From Colletotrichum lupini (Eukaryota; Ascomycota; Sordariomycetes; Glomerellales; Glomerellaceae): a stretch of 64,000 bases of DNA. The notes beneath the pieces were generated by a model that ran no database searches, was not told where the DNA came from, and worked only from the letters and a program-made list of their open reading frames with translations. The number at the start of each line of letters is the position of its first letter. The stretch's first letter is position 1. Below, piece after piece: positions 13,166 through 24,086 of this stretch. The stretch lies in assembly GCF_023278565.1 (NCBI RefSeq), contig NC_064672.1:930001-994000 (forward strand). Direction: 5' to 3'. A program made the translations under genes and the position numbers.

Positions 13166-14713
13166 GGATTGGCACGACACCCTCAGCTTTTGAGATCCCT
13201 ACACTTGCAGACCTAGTCCGATACCTCGAGCAGAGTCTTTTCGACAGCCCTATTTTCCTCAATAAAGTGAGGCGACTGCTAAGGGCGACTCATCGACTTG
13301 CGCACCACTGGTTGCCTTGTTGTTTAGTCTTCTAGGGCGGAATCGCACCTCATATGACTTCGACTTGACCACACCACTACACCTGATTGGTTACATCACT
13401 TCTGCGCAACATCACAGCCTTACATCCCCGTTGCTTTTTTTCGGCCCTTTCCAGCACACGCGCTTGGAGGATACCACTGTGATTTATGGTTATATAGTAT
13501 AGCGAGCCCTAATCAAACAACAATTATGATCGTTGACTCTTGTCAGATTCCGAGTTCCTCGACAGTCACCTTGATCGAGTCTGATTCCCTTGGATTAACC
13601 ACAGTGACTAGAAGATCGAGTTGGAGCTGGCCAGTAGGATGTCTGCCTTGGCGCAGGCTGTGCCTCACCACCCTCTTCCACTCCGAGACAAGGCGCCCAT
13701 ACCGCCATCGATACCGCGTGGATGTCTGCACCTCATCGTGGAGCCCTATTTATAAGTGCAGAACGCTCCCGCGTCTTAGGCTGTCGACACCGGCGACATA
13801 TTTGATTCAGTATTTGGCGCACACCTCGCTGTGGTCGTCTGCCGAGGAATGCGGCCAGCGTATTGAGTCAACGGTATAACTGAAGAAAAAGCGCTCACCA
13901 TACTTATCGGTAGGTAGTTCAGCCACCAAGCTGTCAAAAAAAAACGAAGACTCTTTGCACTTTTGCGCAAGGGGGAATCTGCGGAGTGTAGGCAAACGTC
14001 GCACACCTTCGCTGAAAGTTCGGTGAAGGTCTGCTCATGGGGTGGTGTGGCACAAGACAGGACACCCCTTACGTTGCGGGCTTAGCCTTCTCCCCCTCCA
14101 CCACCTTGCTCCCTTGGAGCTGCGCGCCGCTGAGAGAAAGGCAGACTTACGCCCCGTCCCGTCATCATGATTCTCCACGATGGCCATGCTATCGGTCATA
14201 GAATGTGTTGTCTTTCTTGCCAGGGGGGATTGAAGACTCTCCGAAGGGCAAGTTGCACCTTGATGCACCTACGGTACAAGGTGCAGAAGTCCTGGGAACC
14301 GGAACAAGTGTCCGCTTTCTTCAAGGCAGAGGTGAACGAGGGAAAGAAGCGTTCTAGTGCCTGTCCGTCAGCCCTGGACAAGAAACGCCGATGGCGATGT
14401 CCCTACACTGCGATTATAGTATCCTACGAAAGGCAGCAGCCAGCCTTATCCCATCGTGACCTGTCTATATACAGCCTGTATAGCTATCTTCCCATTCCCT
14501 TGGGGCGAAAGCACTACCGTCTATCAAAAACATCCTGGAATCGTCCATCCTATCATACTTCAATGAAGCTCACCGCTTGGCCTCTCATCGCGGTCTCTCC
14601 AGCCCTGATCTTCCTCCTCCAATGACTCCGTAGTAGCGCCCGCCCTTTTCTATCACAAGACTCTCTATCCCGCTTCGTTCCTCATCCCCAGAGTTTCGTC
14701 CAAACCAACGACA
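13166..14713. other. Intergenic region between slm1 and the Clr5 gene
   Basis: Holds the slm1 3' flank and the Clr5-gene promoter. A 153-codon open frame (14167-14625) has unbiased composition and no recognisable domain and is not called. A TATATA at about 14466 and pyrimidine-rich DNA at 14640-14690 may belong to the promoter. Confidence 0.35.
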
Positions 14714-15890
14714 ATGACGAAAGCTTGGAAAGAGCACAAGGACGTTATCGCGAGGCTCTACATCAAGGAAAATCGTACCCTGGATGAGGTCCGGGAGATT
14801 ATGCAGCAGGACTACAACTTCAAGGCCTCGTCAGTCTAACCAGTTTTCTTTTCCCTCTTTTCTTTCCAAGCCGGTTGGATACATCTTGAACTTTCTCGGA
14901 CCCTACGGAACCCCTCCTTTCTCGGCAACCCATAGGGCGGAAGTTGGCTCTGATACGATGACTACTTCACCTCTCCATCCTGGCCGTCGAGTCCTGTTTC
15001 AATGGCACTTTACCCATGGGGGATGACAGAGATCCTCAAATAGCCCTCACAACATCGTCCAGTCGAATACAAGGAATAGACACCAGAAGCAAAACTTGCT
15101 AACATCTCTAACCCCAACCACCAGGACAAGATCATACCGCCAGCACTTTGACCAGTGGGACCTGTCAAAGTATAACTGCAAGAAGCGTACCGCCCGCCGT
15201 CAGAGCCGCGACTACCAGCAGTACCCCGAACAGCAGCAGTACACCCCTTCCGCTGCTGCTGCTGCCGCTGCCGTCGTCATCGTCCAGGAGACTTACCCAA
15301 TGAGCCCGCAGAGCTACGGCAGTAGCAGCGGCAGCATGAGCCCCGAGTCCGAGATGGACAACGGCGGCGGTAGGCTTGACGACATGGACGTCGGCCAGTC
15401 GTATGGAGGCCATCAGTACACGTACGCGGGTCAGAGCCAGAGCCAGAGTCAGGGCCAGCCTGTCTTGCATCAACAGTATACCCAGCAGCAGCAACATCAT
15501 CACCAGCAGCTGGAGCAGCACCATCGGCAGCGTCAGTCCTGGGATAATCAGGTGCCGCGGAGCATATCCTCGCCGTGGGATCAGGCTGCTCTCCCCAGCC
15601 CTCCCGCGGATCTGACCGGAGACTCGTTCTTCCAGATGTCTGGGACGGAGGCGCTATCTGCGCAGGGCAGTCATCGTCCGCAGGCTTATTCAACCGTGAT
15701 TCATCCCGAGCAGTATCGTCAGCAGCAACAGCAGCAGCACTACCACCGACAGCAGTCGGCTGCGGATCCCCGAATGATGCCGACGCGCCTTTTGGCTCCG
15801 GCTCCGCAGCGTCCGGTGAGGCCGGAGCGTCGGGAGTCTGTTCCATATCAGGGTGCTATACACTGTGGGTTCCATCGTTCCGGACTATAG
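14714..15890 (+). CDS. Clr5-domain protein with Q/S-rich tail
   Basis: Exon 1 (14714-14829) and exon 2 (15125-15890) give 293 residues. Residues 1 to about 55 form a Clr5 domain: W-K-H-K start, IxRLYxxENRTLDEVxEIM in the middle, then after the intron RSYRQHFDQWDLSKYNCKKR. The splice falls inside the domain as GCC TC|G ACA, which restores the conserved helix and supports the 295-bp intron. The rest is low complexity: an Ala run, Gln/His-rich blocks and Ser/Pro. Clr5 domains occur at the N-terminus of many Pezizomycotina proteins; the name comes from a fission-yeast silencing factor, and a DNA- or chromatin-related role is likely but unproven here. Confidence 0.8.
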
Positions 15891-16610
15891 GGGCGGAAGA
15901 AGGCTACCTTACCGTGATCTACCCCTTTTCTTCTCGCTTGCGCTCTCCTCTGTTGCACCTCTCCCCACCCTCTCTAGGCTCTTGTTTCCACCGGCTTGGA
16001 TTGTTCTGACACTGCTTTGTAATGTTTATTTCCTATCAGCACGATCAAATCGACAAAAAGAAGGAAAACACGGTGGTTTGGCTTGTTTGGCTTTCAACTT
16101 GACTCGGCCAGAATGTCTCTCATAATGTTACCGCACTTTCCTTCAATCTCTCGAAACGAAAACAAAAAGAAACGGCCTGCGAGGGAGGTTTATGTTTGAA
16201 AGCTGGTCTTTGATGGAAATGAAGGTTGGGAATTTTTTTTGCAGTTTTGATGGATCACAGGACACGAGAACTTGGCAAAAACCACCTTTCCCATCCCCCC
16301 CCCCCCCCTTCCCTTGGCCGTTTCCCATTTTGACTTGATATGTCTTGCTCTTTTGGAATTGAAGTGCGTTAGTTGTAGAATGTAGTTGTATCGTGTTTAC
16401 ACCTGTCGTTTTTTTTTTTGATTGCTTTGCTCGCCTTGTGTTTTCGTACCATGTGATAGAAAAGACAGAAAACGAAACATTGACCTTTGGAATCCTCTTT
16501 CGCCGCTCTTGACGGTGGTATATAGCCCCCATTTGGATGATTGAATTCCTTTTTTCGAACACCAAGAACCTATTCCTGAATGATAGACACCATTCTCGAA
16601 TCATCCTCGT
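15891..16610. other. Convergent 3' region between the Clr5 gene and ham-2
   Basis: The 3' flanks of two converging genes. Contains homopolymers: 14 C at 16295-16308 and T runs near 16226 and 16411. No coding frame is supported; the 153-codon minus-strand frame is lysine/serine-rich read-through of UTR-like DNA. Confidence 0.4.
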
Positions 16611-19471
16611 CTACATGAAATCGTCCTCGCTAAAGGGCTCGCTGCTGTGGTTAGACCTCAAGTTCATCTTGGCCGCGCCCTCCGCCAACCCGTACGGGTC
16701 GTGAACATGCTGCTTCCCACCGCCGCCTTCTTCTCCATCACCGGCGGGCGCCGAATTAGACCGCACTTGCACTTTGACCTCCCCCTGGATCCCGTCCACA
16801 CGAATCGTAGACACCGTCGTCCCGCCGGGTGGCGGCCGCAAGTTGGGCGCGGGCGCGAGGTTGACGAGCTCGCGGAAGAAGTTGTTTGCGGCCTCGCAGC
16901 CGTCGAGGAGCCACTTGAGGCAGATTGTGACGCGCTCTTTGGCGAACGGGTTGTGGTCGTCGTAGGCGCAGCAGTTTAGGAGGGGCACGATGCCGTTGTG
17001 GTTCACCATTTGGGTTTGTACGTCTGGGTTCCCGGGGGTGGAGTGGCCGGGGGGCGGTTGGAGGAGGGTGGCGAGGATGGTGAAGATCTGGCCCTTGATG
17101 CCGGACCAGGGGTATTTGTGGGCCGGGTCGGAGAGGGAGGGCGGGGGAGGGGAGGGAGGGAGGGAGTCGGTGGTTGAGTAGGGGCGTTCGATGATGGGGG
17201 TGCCGCCGCCGGGTTGTTGCGCGGAGGATTGGGAGTGTTGGTCTGACGGGGAGGGTGCTGTTGCGGCGGGAGGGGGAGGTCTGTTGCGGGAGGGGACGGC
17301 GTCGACGAGGGGTTTCTTGGGGACGCCGGCTTCGAGGCCGTTGAGGAGGGTGATGAGGTCGTAGACGGCCTCCCACTCGATGAGCTTCTTCCTCGACTCG
17401 GCGATCTCGGAGGCGGTCGTCAGGAAGTCGAGGTACTGCGCCAGGCCGTCCTTGGCGCGCTCCATGTCCCAGGTGTCGACGGGGAACTCGGCCGGGTCGA
17501 CGTTGTCCTCGCGGATCTGGGCCTGGAGGTGCATGAGGGCGACGCACTCGGGGACGATGCGGCTGCGGAAGAAGCTGAAGAAGAACATGACGAGCTTGAC
17601 GTCGCGCTCCTGGTCCTTCTTGTCCTGCGGCGGGTTGCTGATGCGGCTGCGGAAGATGTGGTTGACGAGGCGGAGGAGGACGGTCTGGGCGGGGGAGATG
17701 ATGTCCTTTGGTATGCGGAGCGAGTTCCAGGCGTAGGGGACGAGGGCCGAGTGGTGGAGGGCCTCGATGAGCTGCGAGGTGATTTGGAAGATGAGGGACT
17801 GCTCGTCTTTTTCCCAGACGGCGATGAAGACGAGCATCTCGCGGAGGAGGGACTTGCCGCAGTCGAGGGCGAGGAACATGCGGCAGCGCGTCTTTTGGAG
17901 GTTCTCGCCCGCGCGGGTGAGGCCCGTCCCCGCCGAGTCGAGGATGCAGGACTTGACTATCATGTGGAGGGCCTCGATCTGCTTCGGGTCGAGGATGTTG
18001 GGGATCTCGGTCAGGAGGCCCGTCAGGGGGCCCTCGCCGTACGACTCGTCGTCGTCAATGTCCTCGTCGTCCATCAAGTCGTCGTAGCCCTCGGCGTACT
18101 CCTCCGCGGAGCCATCTTCCGGGCCGAGGTCCTGTTCGGACTCGTCGACCTCGACGACCTCGTGCTCCTCGGTGCGCATGACGGGCGTGTAGCGGTTGAG
18201 GAGGTTGCTCTTGCAGTGCTCCGTCCTCGTCTTGGCGAACTCGACGTTGGGCATGGCGACCGCCCAGCCGTCGTAGTTTACGTCGCGCGCGCGCATCCAC
18301 CAGGTGTCGATCTCGCGGGATACGCGGCAGTAGGCGCGGTCCTGCTCGAACTTGTCCTCGATGTCGGGGTCCCACCGCGGGTTGACCTTTTCGCCCTCCT
18401 CGTAGTTGTCGGCGCGGACCTTGACCTGGCCCTCGGGGAACCAGTTCCACGCCAGGGGCGCGATGGGCGCGAGGACGCCCGGGGGGTTGTGCGACTTGTT
18501 CTGGGAGTAGTCTGTGAGGAGTCTGCGGGCGGTCTCGCACATGCGCGAGTTGCGCTCCAGCCAGTGCTGGATCTCCGTTTTGGCGATGTCGACGCGGAAG
18601 CCGGAGCCGTCGCCCATGCCCTCTTGCGGGTCGTCGAGCTGCGCGTCCTCGTCAAAGAGTACGTCGTACCAGAACGACATCTTGTTGCGGTCGTTCTTGG
18701 CGGTCCAGTTGTGGGCTTGTTGAAGGGACGTGACCAGGAGCTTCTTGTCTGTGGATCGTGAGCGGCGATTCTTCACCTGAAGGCCATGGGGGACTTACAC
18801 ATGTCGGTGATCTCATTCAGCTTGGCCCTTGAAGACTCGTCCAAGATCTCGCCATCGTAGCCCTTGCTCGTGACGTTCACACAGAGGATGATGGTCTGAT
18901 AAACCATCTGGTCAAAGTGAACCGCGGCACAGATGTCCTGGGGTACCTCTGGTTCTGATGTGACCAGCAGGTTTCTCGCAATGTGCATGAGCTTGTTCAA
19001 GATGGAGAGGTCGTCCTTGAGACTGTGGTGGTTCTTCACAATGAGGGCAGTGCTCTCCTGAGGGGTCACACCCTTCTCCGGATCGTTGAGGCTCGACAGC
19101 GGGCCAACTGAGCGTGTGGTGAGACTGGGGATGGCGGCGCCAAAGATCTTGGTCAACCAGATCCATATCTCGACATTTCTTGACAGCGTTTCCCTGGTTC
19201 TTGTTAGGAAAATGAGATGGTACGAAACTACAGTAAGACAAGGCGTTGAGGGCACCTACCTAACGTGCTTGAAGGTGTGAGTCTTCTCGAGGGTTTTGGC
19301 AATCATTGATGAGACCCGTGCGGCGGTCTGAGGGCCCATGGGCGGGATGGTGTAGTGGCCCTCAAGGCAGATGAGGGCGGCCGAAAAGCAACGCTCCTCG
19401 ATGGTCTCGTAGCCCGGGGTGCCATCCTCGAGGTCGAGGTCCGGCAGGGACGGCGGCGGTGTGGCCGCCAT
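16611..19471 (-). CDS. ham-2: STRIPAK complex subunit, HAM-2 / PRO22 / Far11 (STRIP) homologue
   Basis: Three minus-strand exons, 19260-19471, 18799-19193 and 16611-18748, join in frame to 914 residues (splices AG|G and T|AC). The N-terminal N1221 region runs from about residue 15 (ERCFSAALICLEGHY) through WIWLTKIFGAAIP to the LLREMLVFIAVWE segment; an acidic linker (EDIDDDESYGEG) lies near 320. The C-terminal part carries the DUF3402-like segment (YPWSGIKGQIFTILATLLQPPPG, NGIVPLLNCCAYDDHNPFAKERVTICLKWLLDGCE). The family is a scaffold of the striatin-interacting phosphatase and kinase complex; in Neurospora and Sordaria it is needed for hyphal fusion and fruiting-body development. Length matches Far11 (about 950). 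The third exon has very high GC3, which creates a long antisense frame. Confidence 0.9.
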
Positions 19472-20389
19472 GGTGTTGTAGGACGATGAGAGATGAAGAG
19501 CACTTGTGACGTTGGAGATTGGGGTATTTCAAACTTGAAGCATAGAGGTAAAGACCGGCCGGAGAGGCGTTTAGCCTGCCGAGGGGGTATTCGCTAGTAA
19601 TGAGTGGGAAAACAGGCCGTGGGTGAAGATTACTGAAAATACATGCACAGTTTAAGAATATTCTCTTGAAGTTTTTGGAGATGGAGTATCTCCAAGGTGG
19701 CGGCCCCGGGATGCTGGATTGTCACTGTGGAAAATTTCCGCCGTCCGCACCGAAAAGTAAGTATCTCTGCACTACAAATTGGTAAGCAGATACACACAGA
19801 CCAATTGCCATTTTGAGGTTCCAACAGCAAGTGTGAGTGCTCTTGTGATCTTTTAGTGACCTTTAACTATATGTATTGAGGATTCACTCTAGAACTCCCG
19901 TAATCGTCCTGCACAGATAATATTCTACAAATATGTGCAAGAATTTCACTCTCGATTCGACATCAGGGATTCACGCATCATGTCTAGGCCTTCCCACATC
20001 ATGAGTCGGGATACAACTGCTGTTCTGGGCGGAGAGCCCTGTGAAATTCCGGGCTGATGCAAGGTCGGTACCCAAGACCCCTCCATTGACCCCCTAAATC
20101 GGCCAATGGCAAGGGTGACAGGCACCGTAGACCCCTCTATCGGCCGTGTGCGACTTGGGCCCCCGACGTCCGCCCCTCGGCGGGGTAATTTCGCTGCGGT
20201 GTCTGTTCTTCGACGCGAATTTGGGCCACTTGTGCGACAAGTCACAGCTTGACTCACTCCGAATACCATCGTCTCACGACCTCTCGATACCACCCCCGAC
20301 GCCGCGAATCTTCCACAACCTCGCTTCCTCGAATACCACCGCAATCTTACTTCGATCACAATCTTGACAAGACTCGTAGCATACTCAAA
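19472..20389. promoter_or_regulatory. Divergent promoter region of ham-2 and tyrosyl-tRNA synthetase
   Basis: 918 bases between two start codons on opposite strands. A near-repeat occurs at 20088-20104 (GACCCCCTAAATCGGCC) and 20130-20145 (GACCCCTCTATCGGCC), with a CCAAT box embedded just after the first (GGCCAATGG). About 260 bases separate the second copy from the TyrRS start. The paired motif could be a regulatory element; its factor is unknown. Confidence 0.4.
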
Positions 20390-21872
20390 ATGGCGGAAGG
20401 CACAACGGCGCAGGAGAGGTTCGCCCTCATCCAGGAGAACTTGGCCGAGGTCATGAACCCCGAGATCATCGAGAATATTTTGGCCGAGGGACGCAACCCC
20501 AAGATCTACTGGGGTAAGAAACATCTCAATCACACTGTTGATACTCTTCGTCGGCGCATTGGCTGACAATTGCCTCCTTTCAACCTACAGGAACCGCGAC
20601 AACGGGCAGACCTCACTGCGGCTACTTCGTCCCGGCCATCAAGCTGGCGCAGTTCCTCGCCGCCGGCTGCGAAATGACCGTCCTTCTCGCCGATATCCAC
20701 GGTTTCCTCGACAACCTCAAGGCCCCCATCGAGCTCGTCGAGCAGCGCGCCAAGTTCTACAAGTTCGCCATTACAAACATTCTCAACGCTGTCGGCGTCT
20801 CCACGGAGAAGCTCAAGTTCGTCCTCGGCAGCTCCTACCAGAAGAGCCCCGAGTACATCATGGATGTCTACAAGATGAGCTCGCTCATTAGCGAGAGAGA
20901 TGCGAAGAAGGCTGGTGCCGAGGTCGTGAAGCAGTCTGACGTGAGGATACCTGCAAAGTCTGGAGTGCTTGGACTTGGGCTGACAATGGTGACAGAACGC
21001 CCCCATGAGTGGTCTGCTGTACCCCGTCCTTCAGGTCTGCGACGAGCAGCACCTTGGTGTCGATGCTCAGTTCGGAGGTATGCATTGACTCTCGCATCTC
21101 GAAGGAGTTCTCAGGCTGACATTTTGCAGGCATGGATCAAAGAAAGTTGTTCGCTGCGGCCACCGAATGGTTGCCCAAGGTCGGATACCAAGTGCGCGCG
21201 CATCTGTTGAACCCCATGGTGCCGGGTCTGAACGGTGGAAAGATGAGCGCGAGTGATCCTGGTAAGATTATTGCCACCGCCTTCCGGAAACAAATGCTGA
21301 ACCTGGCTTCACAGACAGCAAGATCGACCTTCTCGATGCCCCCGAGGTTGTCCAGAAGAAGCTCCGCAAGGCCGAGTGTGTGCCCAAGGTTGCTGAGGGC
21401 AATGGTGTCCTGTCCTTTGTCGAGTACGTCCTGCTGCCTGCTGCGTCACTGAAGGGCAAGAAGGAGTTCCGCGTCGAGCGTGAGCGCGACGGCCTCGAGA
21501 CCCTGGTTTACACCGATATCAAGCAAATGCACGAGGACTACAAGAACGACGTCGTAAGTAGCACACGGAAAGAGACGCGATATGTAGAACAAGCTGACAC
21601 TGGTCTAGTTGACGCCCCAGCTGCTCAAGCCCGCCGTGACCAAGGCCCTCAACGAGCTCCTGGCACCCATCCAGCAAGCCTTCCAGGCCTCCGAGGAGTG
21701 GAAGCAGGTCACGGAGAGGGCCTACCCCCCTGTTGAGGACGACAAGAAGAAGAAGAAGAAGCAGCCCAAGGACAAGGGCTCCCGCTACCCCGGCGGCGGC
21801 AAGGGTCCCGCCGCGCAGGACGGCGCCGCCAAGGAGACGGAGCTGCCGGTGCGCCCTGCCGAGGGCCAGTGA
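20390..21872 (+). CDS. TYS1: Cytosolic tyrosyl-tRNA synthetase
   Basis: Six exons (20390-20513, 20591-20940, 20996-21077, 21130-21261, 21315-21553, 21609-21872) join without a frame break to 396 residues, close to yeast Tys1 (394). This is a class I synthetase charging tRNA-Tyr. The HIGH signature appears as PHCG at residues 49-52 and the KMSKS loop as KMSAS at 223-227. Between them is the tyrosine/ATP-binding segment SGLLYPVLQ...[11 protein letters not shown]. The C-terminus is a lysine-rich tail ([11 protein letters not shown]) followed by Gly/Pro, a tRNA-binding appendage typical of eukaryotic cytosolic enzymes. There is no mitochondrial presequence. Intron-rich structure and splice motifs are all canonical. 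Confidence 0.95.
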
Positions 21873-22581
21873 TTGTTTTGTTTCTTGCATAAGAAAGCGT
21901 TTTTATCTGTACGTGCTACTACGGAATGGGTCGGAGTTCGGATGAAGACCAGCAAAAAGAAAGTCTAGAGAAAGACAGCTAGATACCTCAGATGAAAAAA
22001 AGAGCATTTGAAAGAGAGAGCGGCCCCTGAACTTTTGCTCCTGTCTCGTCGCCCTTCCTCCTTGCCCCTACCCCTTGGCACCAGCCTTGTGTCCTTATTT
22101 CTTCAACAACGGGCCGATGATCAAGGGATAGGGGCTATTGATTCCTTGACTCGACCATGAAGTCTCTGGTGTACATCAAGGTTCCGATCATTCGAATCCA
22201 TCGGTTCATTGCTTTTGCACTGGACTGACGACAAGGTAAACAAGCCTCACTCTGAGTGTATTCGGGAAGGAACGACATACTGCCGCGATCTGCAACACGT
22301 GGTGCGGACGGCGAGAACATGTGGTGGGGTGTTTACATAGCGGGATGCCCGGGACGACGCAATGGCGGGGCACTGAAGAAACGGCAGCATTCGAGTGCGG
22401 TGGATGGCGGGGTAAATTTCGGCGGGGTCGAAAAAAGATGTCAGACTCCGACCGCCTAGCAAGCTTTCGCGCCGATCTACGTCTTTCAACATTCTCTTTT
22501 CTCTAGCTTCGTGATTTTATTTTCCTTGCTTTAACTAAGATACCCTCCATTTTCCCACGATCAATCCATATAAACGACAAA
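21873..22581. promoter_or_regulatory. TyrRS 3' flank and methylthioadenosine phosphorylase promoter
   Basis: 709 bases between two plus-strand genes. The first 150 bases are A-rich and look like a 3' UTR. The last 100 bases before the ATG are pyrimidine-rich (TTTCAACATTCTCTTTTCTC) and then A-rich (TATAAACGACAAA), a typical fungal leader. No other feature seen. Confidence 0.35.
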
Positions 22582-23695
22582 ATGGCCGACCTCCCCACCA
22601 CCTTTGACCGTAAGCTTCACCCACGCTCTCCTTCCTCCCTCCCGATTCGGCCCAAAGCCTCAAACTACGACCAAAAAGCGCAATGCCTTTCGACATGACT
22701 GACATCCTACTTCCCAACAGGTCCCGTCCACATCGCCGTCATCGGCGGCACCGGCCTCGGAAAGCTCGAAGGCTACACCCCCGTCGCCCAGCTGACGCCC
22801 ACGACCCCCTGGGGCAAGCCCTCCTCCCCGATCAGCATCCTCGAGCACAACGGCGTTCCCATCGCCTTCCTCGCCCGCCACGGCCTGCACCACCAGTTCG
22901 CGCCCCACGAGGTGCCCGCCCGCGCAAACATCGCCGCCCTGCGCTCCATCGGCGTCCGCTGCGTCATCGCCTTCTCCGCCGTCGGCTCCCTGCGCGAGGA
23001 GATCAAGCCCATGGACTTTGTCGTCCCGGACCAGGTCATTGACCGTACCAAGGGCGTGCGCCCATTCACCTTTTTCGAGGGCGGCGTTGTGGGCCACGTT
23101 GGGTTCGCTGATCCGTTTGATAAGGGGCTCGCGGAGGTCGTCAAGAAGTGCGCGGCGCATATGCAGGGCGAGGGCGTCGTTTTGCACGAGAAGGGCACCA
23201 TTATCTGCATGGGTGAGTTCCTTCCTCGCCCGACACGAATCTTGGAAGAAACAGAGAGAGGGAAGAAACGTTACTAACGAGACGAAAACAACAGAGGGCC
23301 CCCAATTTTCCACCCGCGCCGAGTCGCACATGTACCGCTCCTGGGGCGGCAGCGTCATCAACATGTCGGCCCTCCCCGAGGCCAAGCTCGCCCGCGAGGC
23401 CGAGATGGCCTACCAGATGATCTGCATGGCGACCGACTATGACTGCTGGCACTCGTTCGAGGACGTCGACGTCGCCATGGTCATGAAGTACATGGCCGCC
23501 AACAGCGAGAATGCCAAGCGCCTCGTCGGCGGCGTCCTCGACGAGCTGTCCAAGCAGGAGAGCGGCGACCTCGTCCTCGCCAAGCAGTGGGAGGGCGCAT
23601 CCCAGGGCGCCGTCAAGTTCATGACCAAGCCCGAGGGCCGCAGCCCCGAGGCCATGAAGAATGTCGAGTTCTTGTTCCCTGGGTTCTGGAACTAG
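22582..23695 (+). CDS. MEU1: S-methyl-5'-thioadenosine phosphorylase
   Basis: Exons 22582-22609, 22721-23212 and 23295-23695 give 306 residues, between the human (283) and yeast Meu1 (337) lengths. It phosphorolyses methylthioadenosine from polyamine synthesis to adenine and methylthioribose-1-phosphate, feeding methionine salvage. Visible family marks: the N-terminal phosphate loop VIGGTGLGKLEG, LARHGLHHQFAPHEV, AFSAVGSLREEIKPMDFVVPDQVIDRT, and the substrate-binding stretch NMSALPEAKLAREAEMAY followed by TDYDCW. The nine-residue first exon is supported by its ATG context and a clean donor; the splice yields RPVHIAVIGG. It lies head-to-tail behind TyrRS with its own promoter. Confidence 0.95.
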
Positions 23696-24086
23696 ATGTG
23701 AATTCACAGAACCTTTTTTACATTTTTTCTAAAGTCTGGTTTTCGGTACCAGGCACACGAGCAAGGATTGGTATACGTGCAGGAATATGAGCGTAAACGT
23801 ATATAGAAGCAATGGTGAAAATGGCGTGGATAGATAGACTTGTACCTGAGCATCAACTGTTCAGGACGGTAGCGAATGTAGTCACCAGGATAGAGATCAT
23901 GTGCAAAATGGAAAGTACGATACTAATGATGTTAACACTGTGGTCAATGATTTTGGTCTCATGCAATCTCCTCTGTGCTACGATTGTTCCCATCGCGTGG
24001 TCCAACGCCTCGAAACGCCGGTTCTAAACCTCCTCAAACCTACAGGAAAAACGTCTACCCAAGAAACCATCTCGCCATGTACCAAT
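23696..24086. other. Convergent 3' region between MEU1 and MED13
   Basis: 391 bases between two stop codons, fairly AT-rich, with a T-rich patch just after the MEU1 stop that may form its 3' end. No gene seen. Confidence 0.4.

Noticed and set aside
14167..14625. A 152-residue plus-strand frame before the Clr5 gene
   Set aside because: Composition is mixed, there is no domain, and it occupies a likely promoter; considered chance.
15165..15846. Minus-strand frames of 119 and 189 codons
   Set aside because: Shadows of the Gln/Ser-repeat region of the Clr5 gene.
17529..18761. A 410-codon open frame on the plus strand
   Set aside because: It lies wholly antisense to the third exon of ham-2, whose very high GC at third positions removes stops from the opposite strand. 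Its composition is Val/Leu/Glu/Asp-biased and domain-free.
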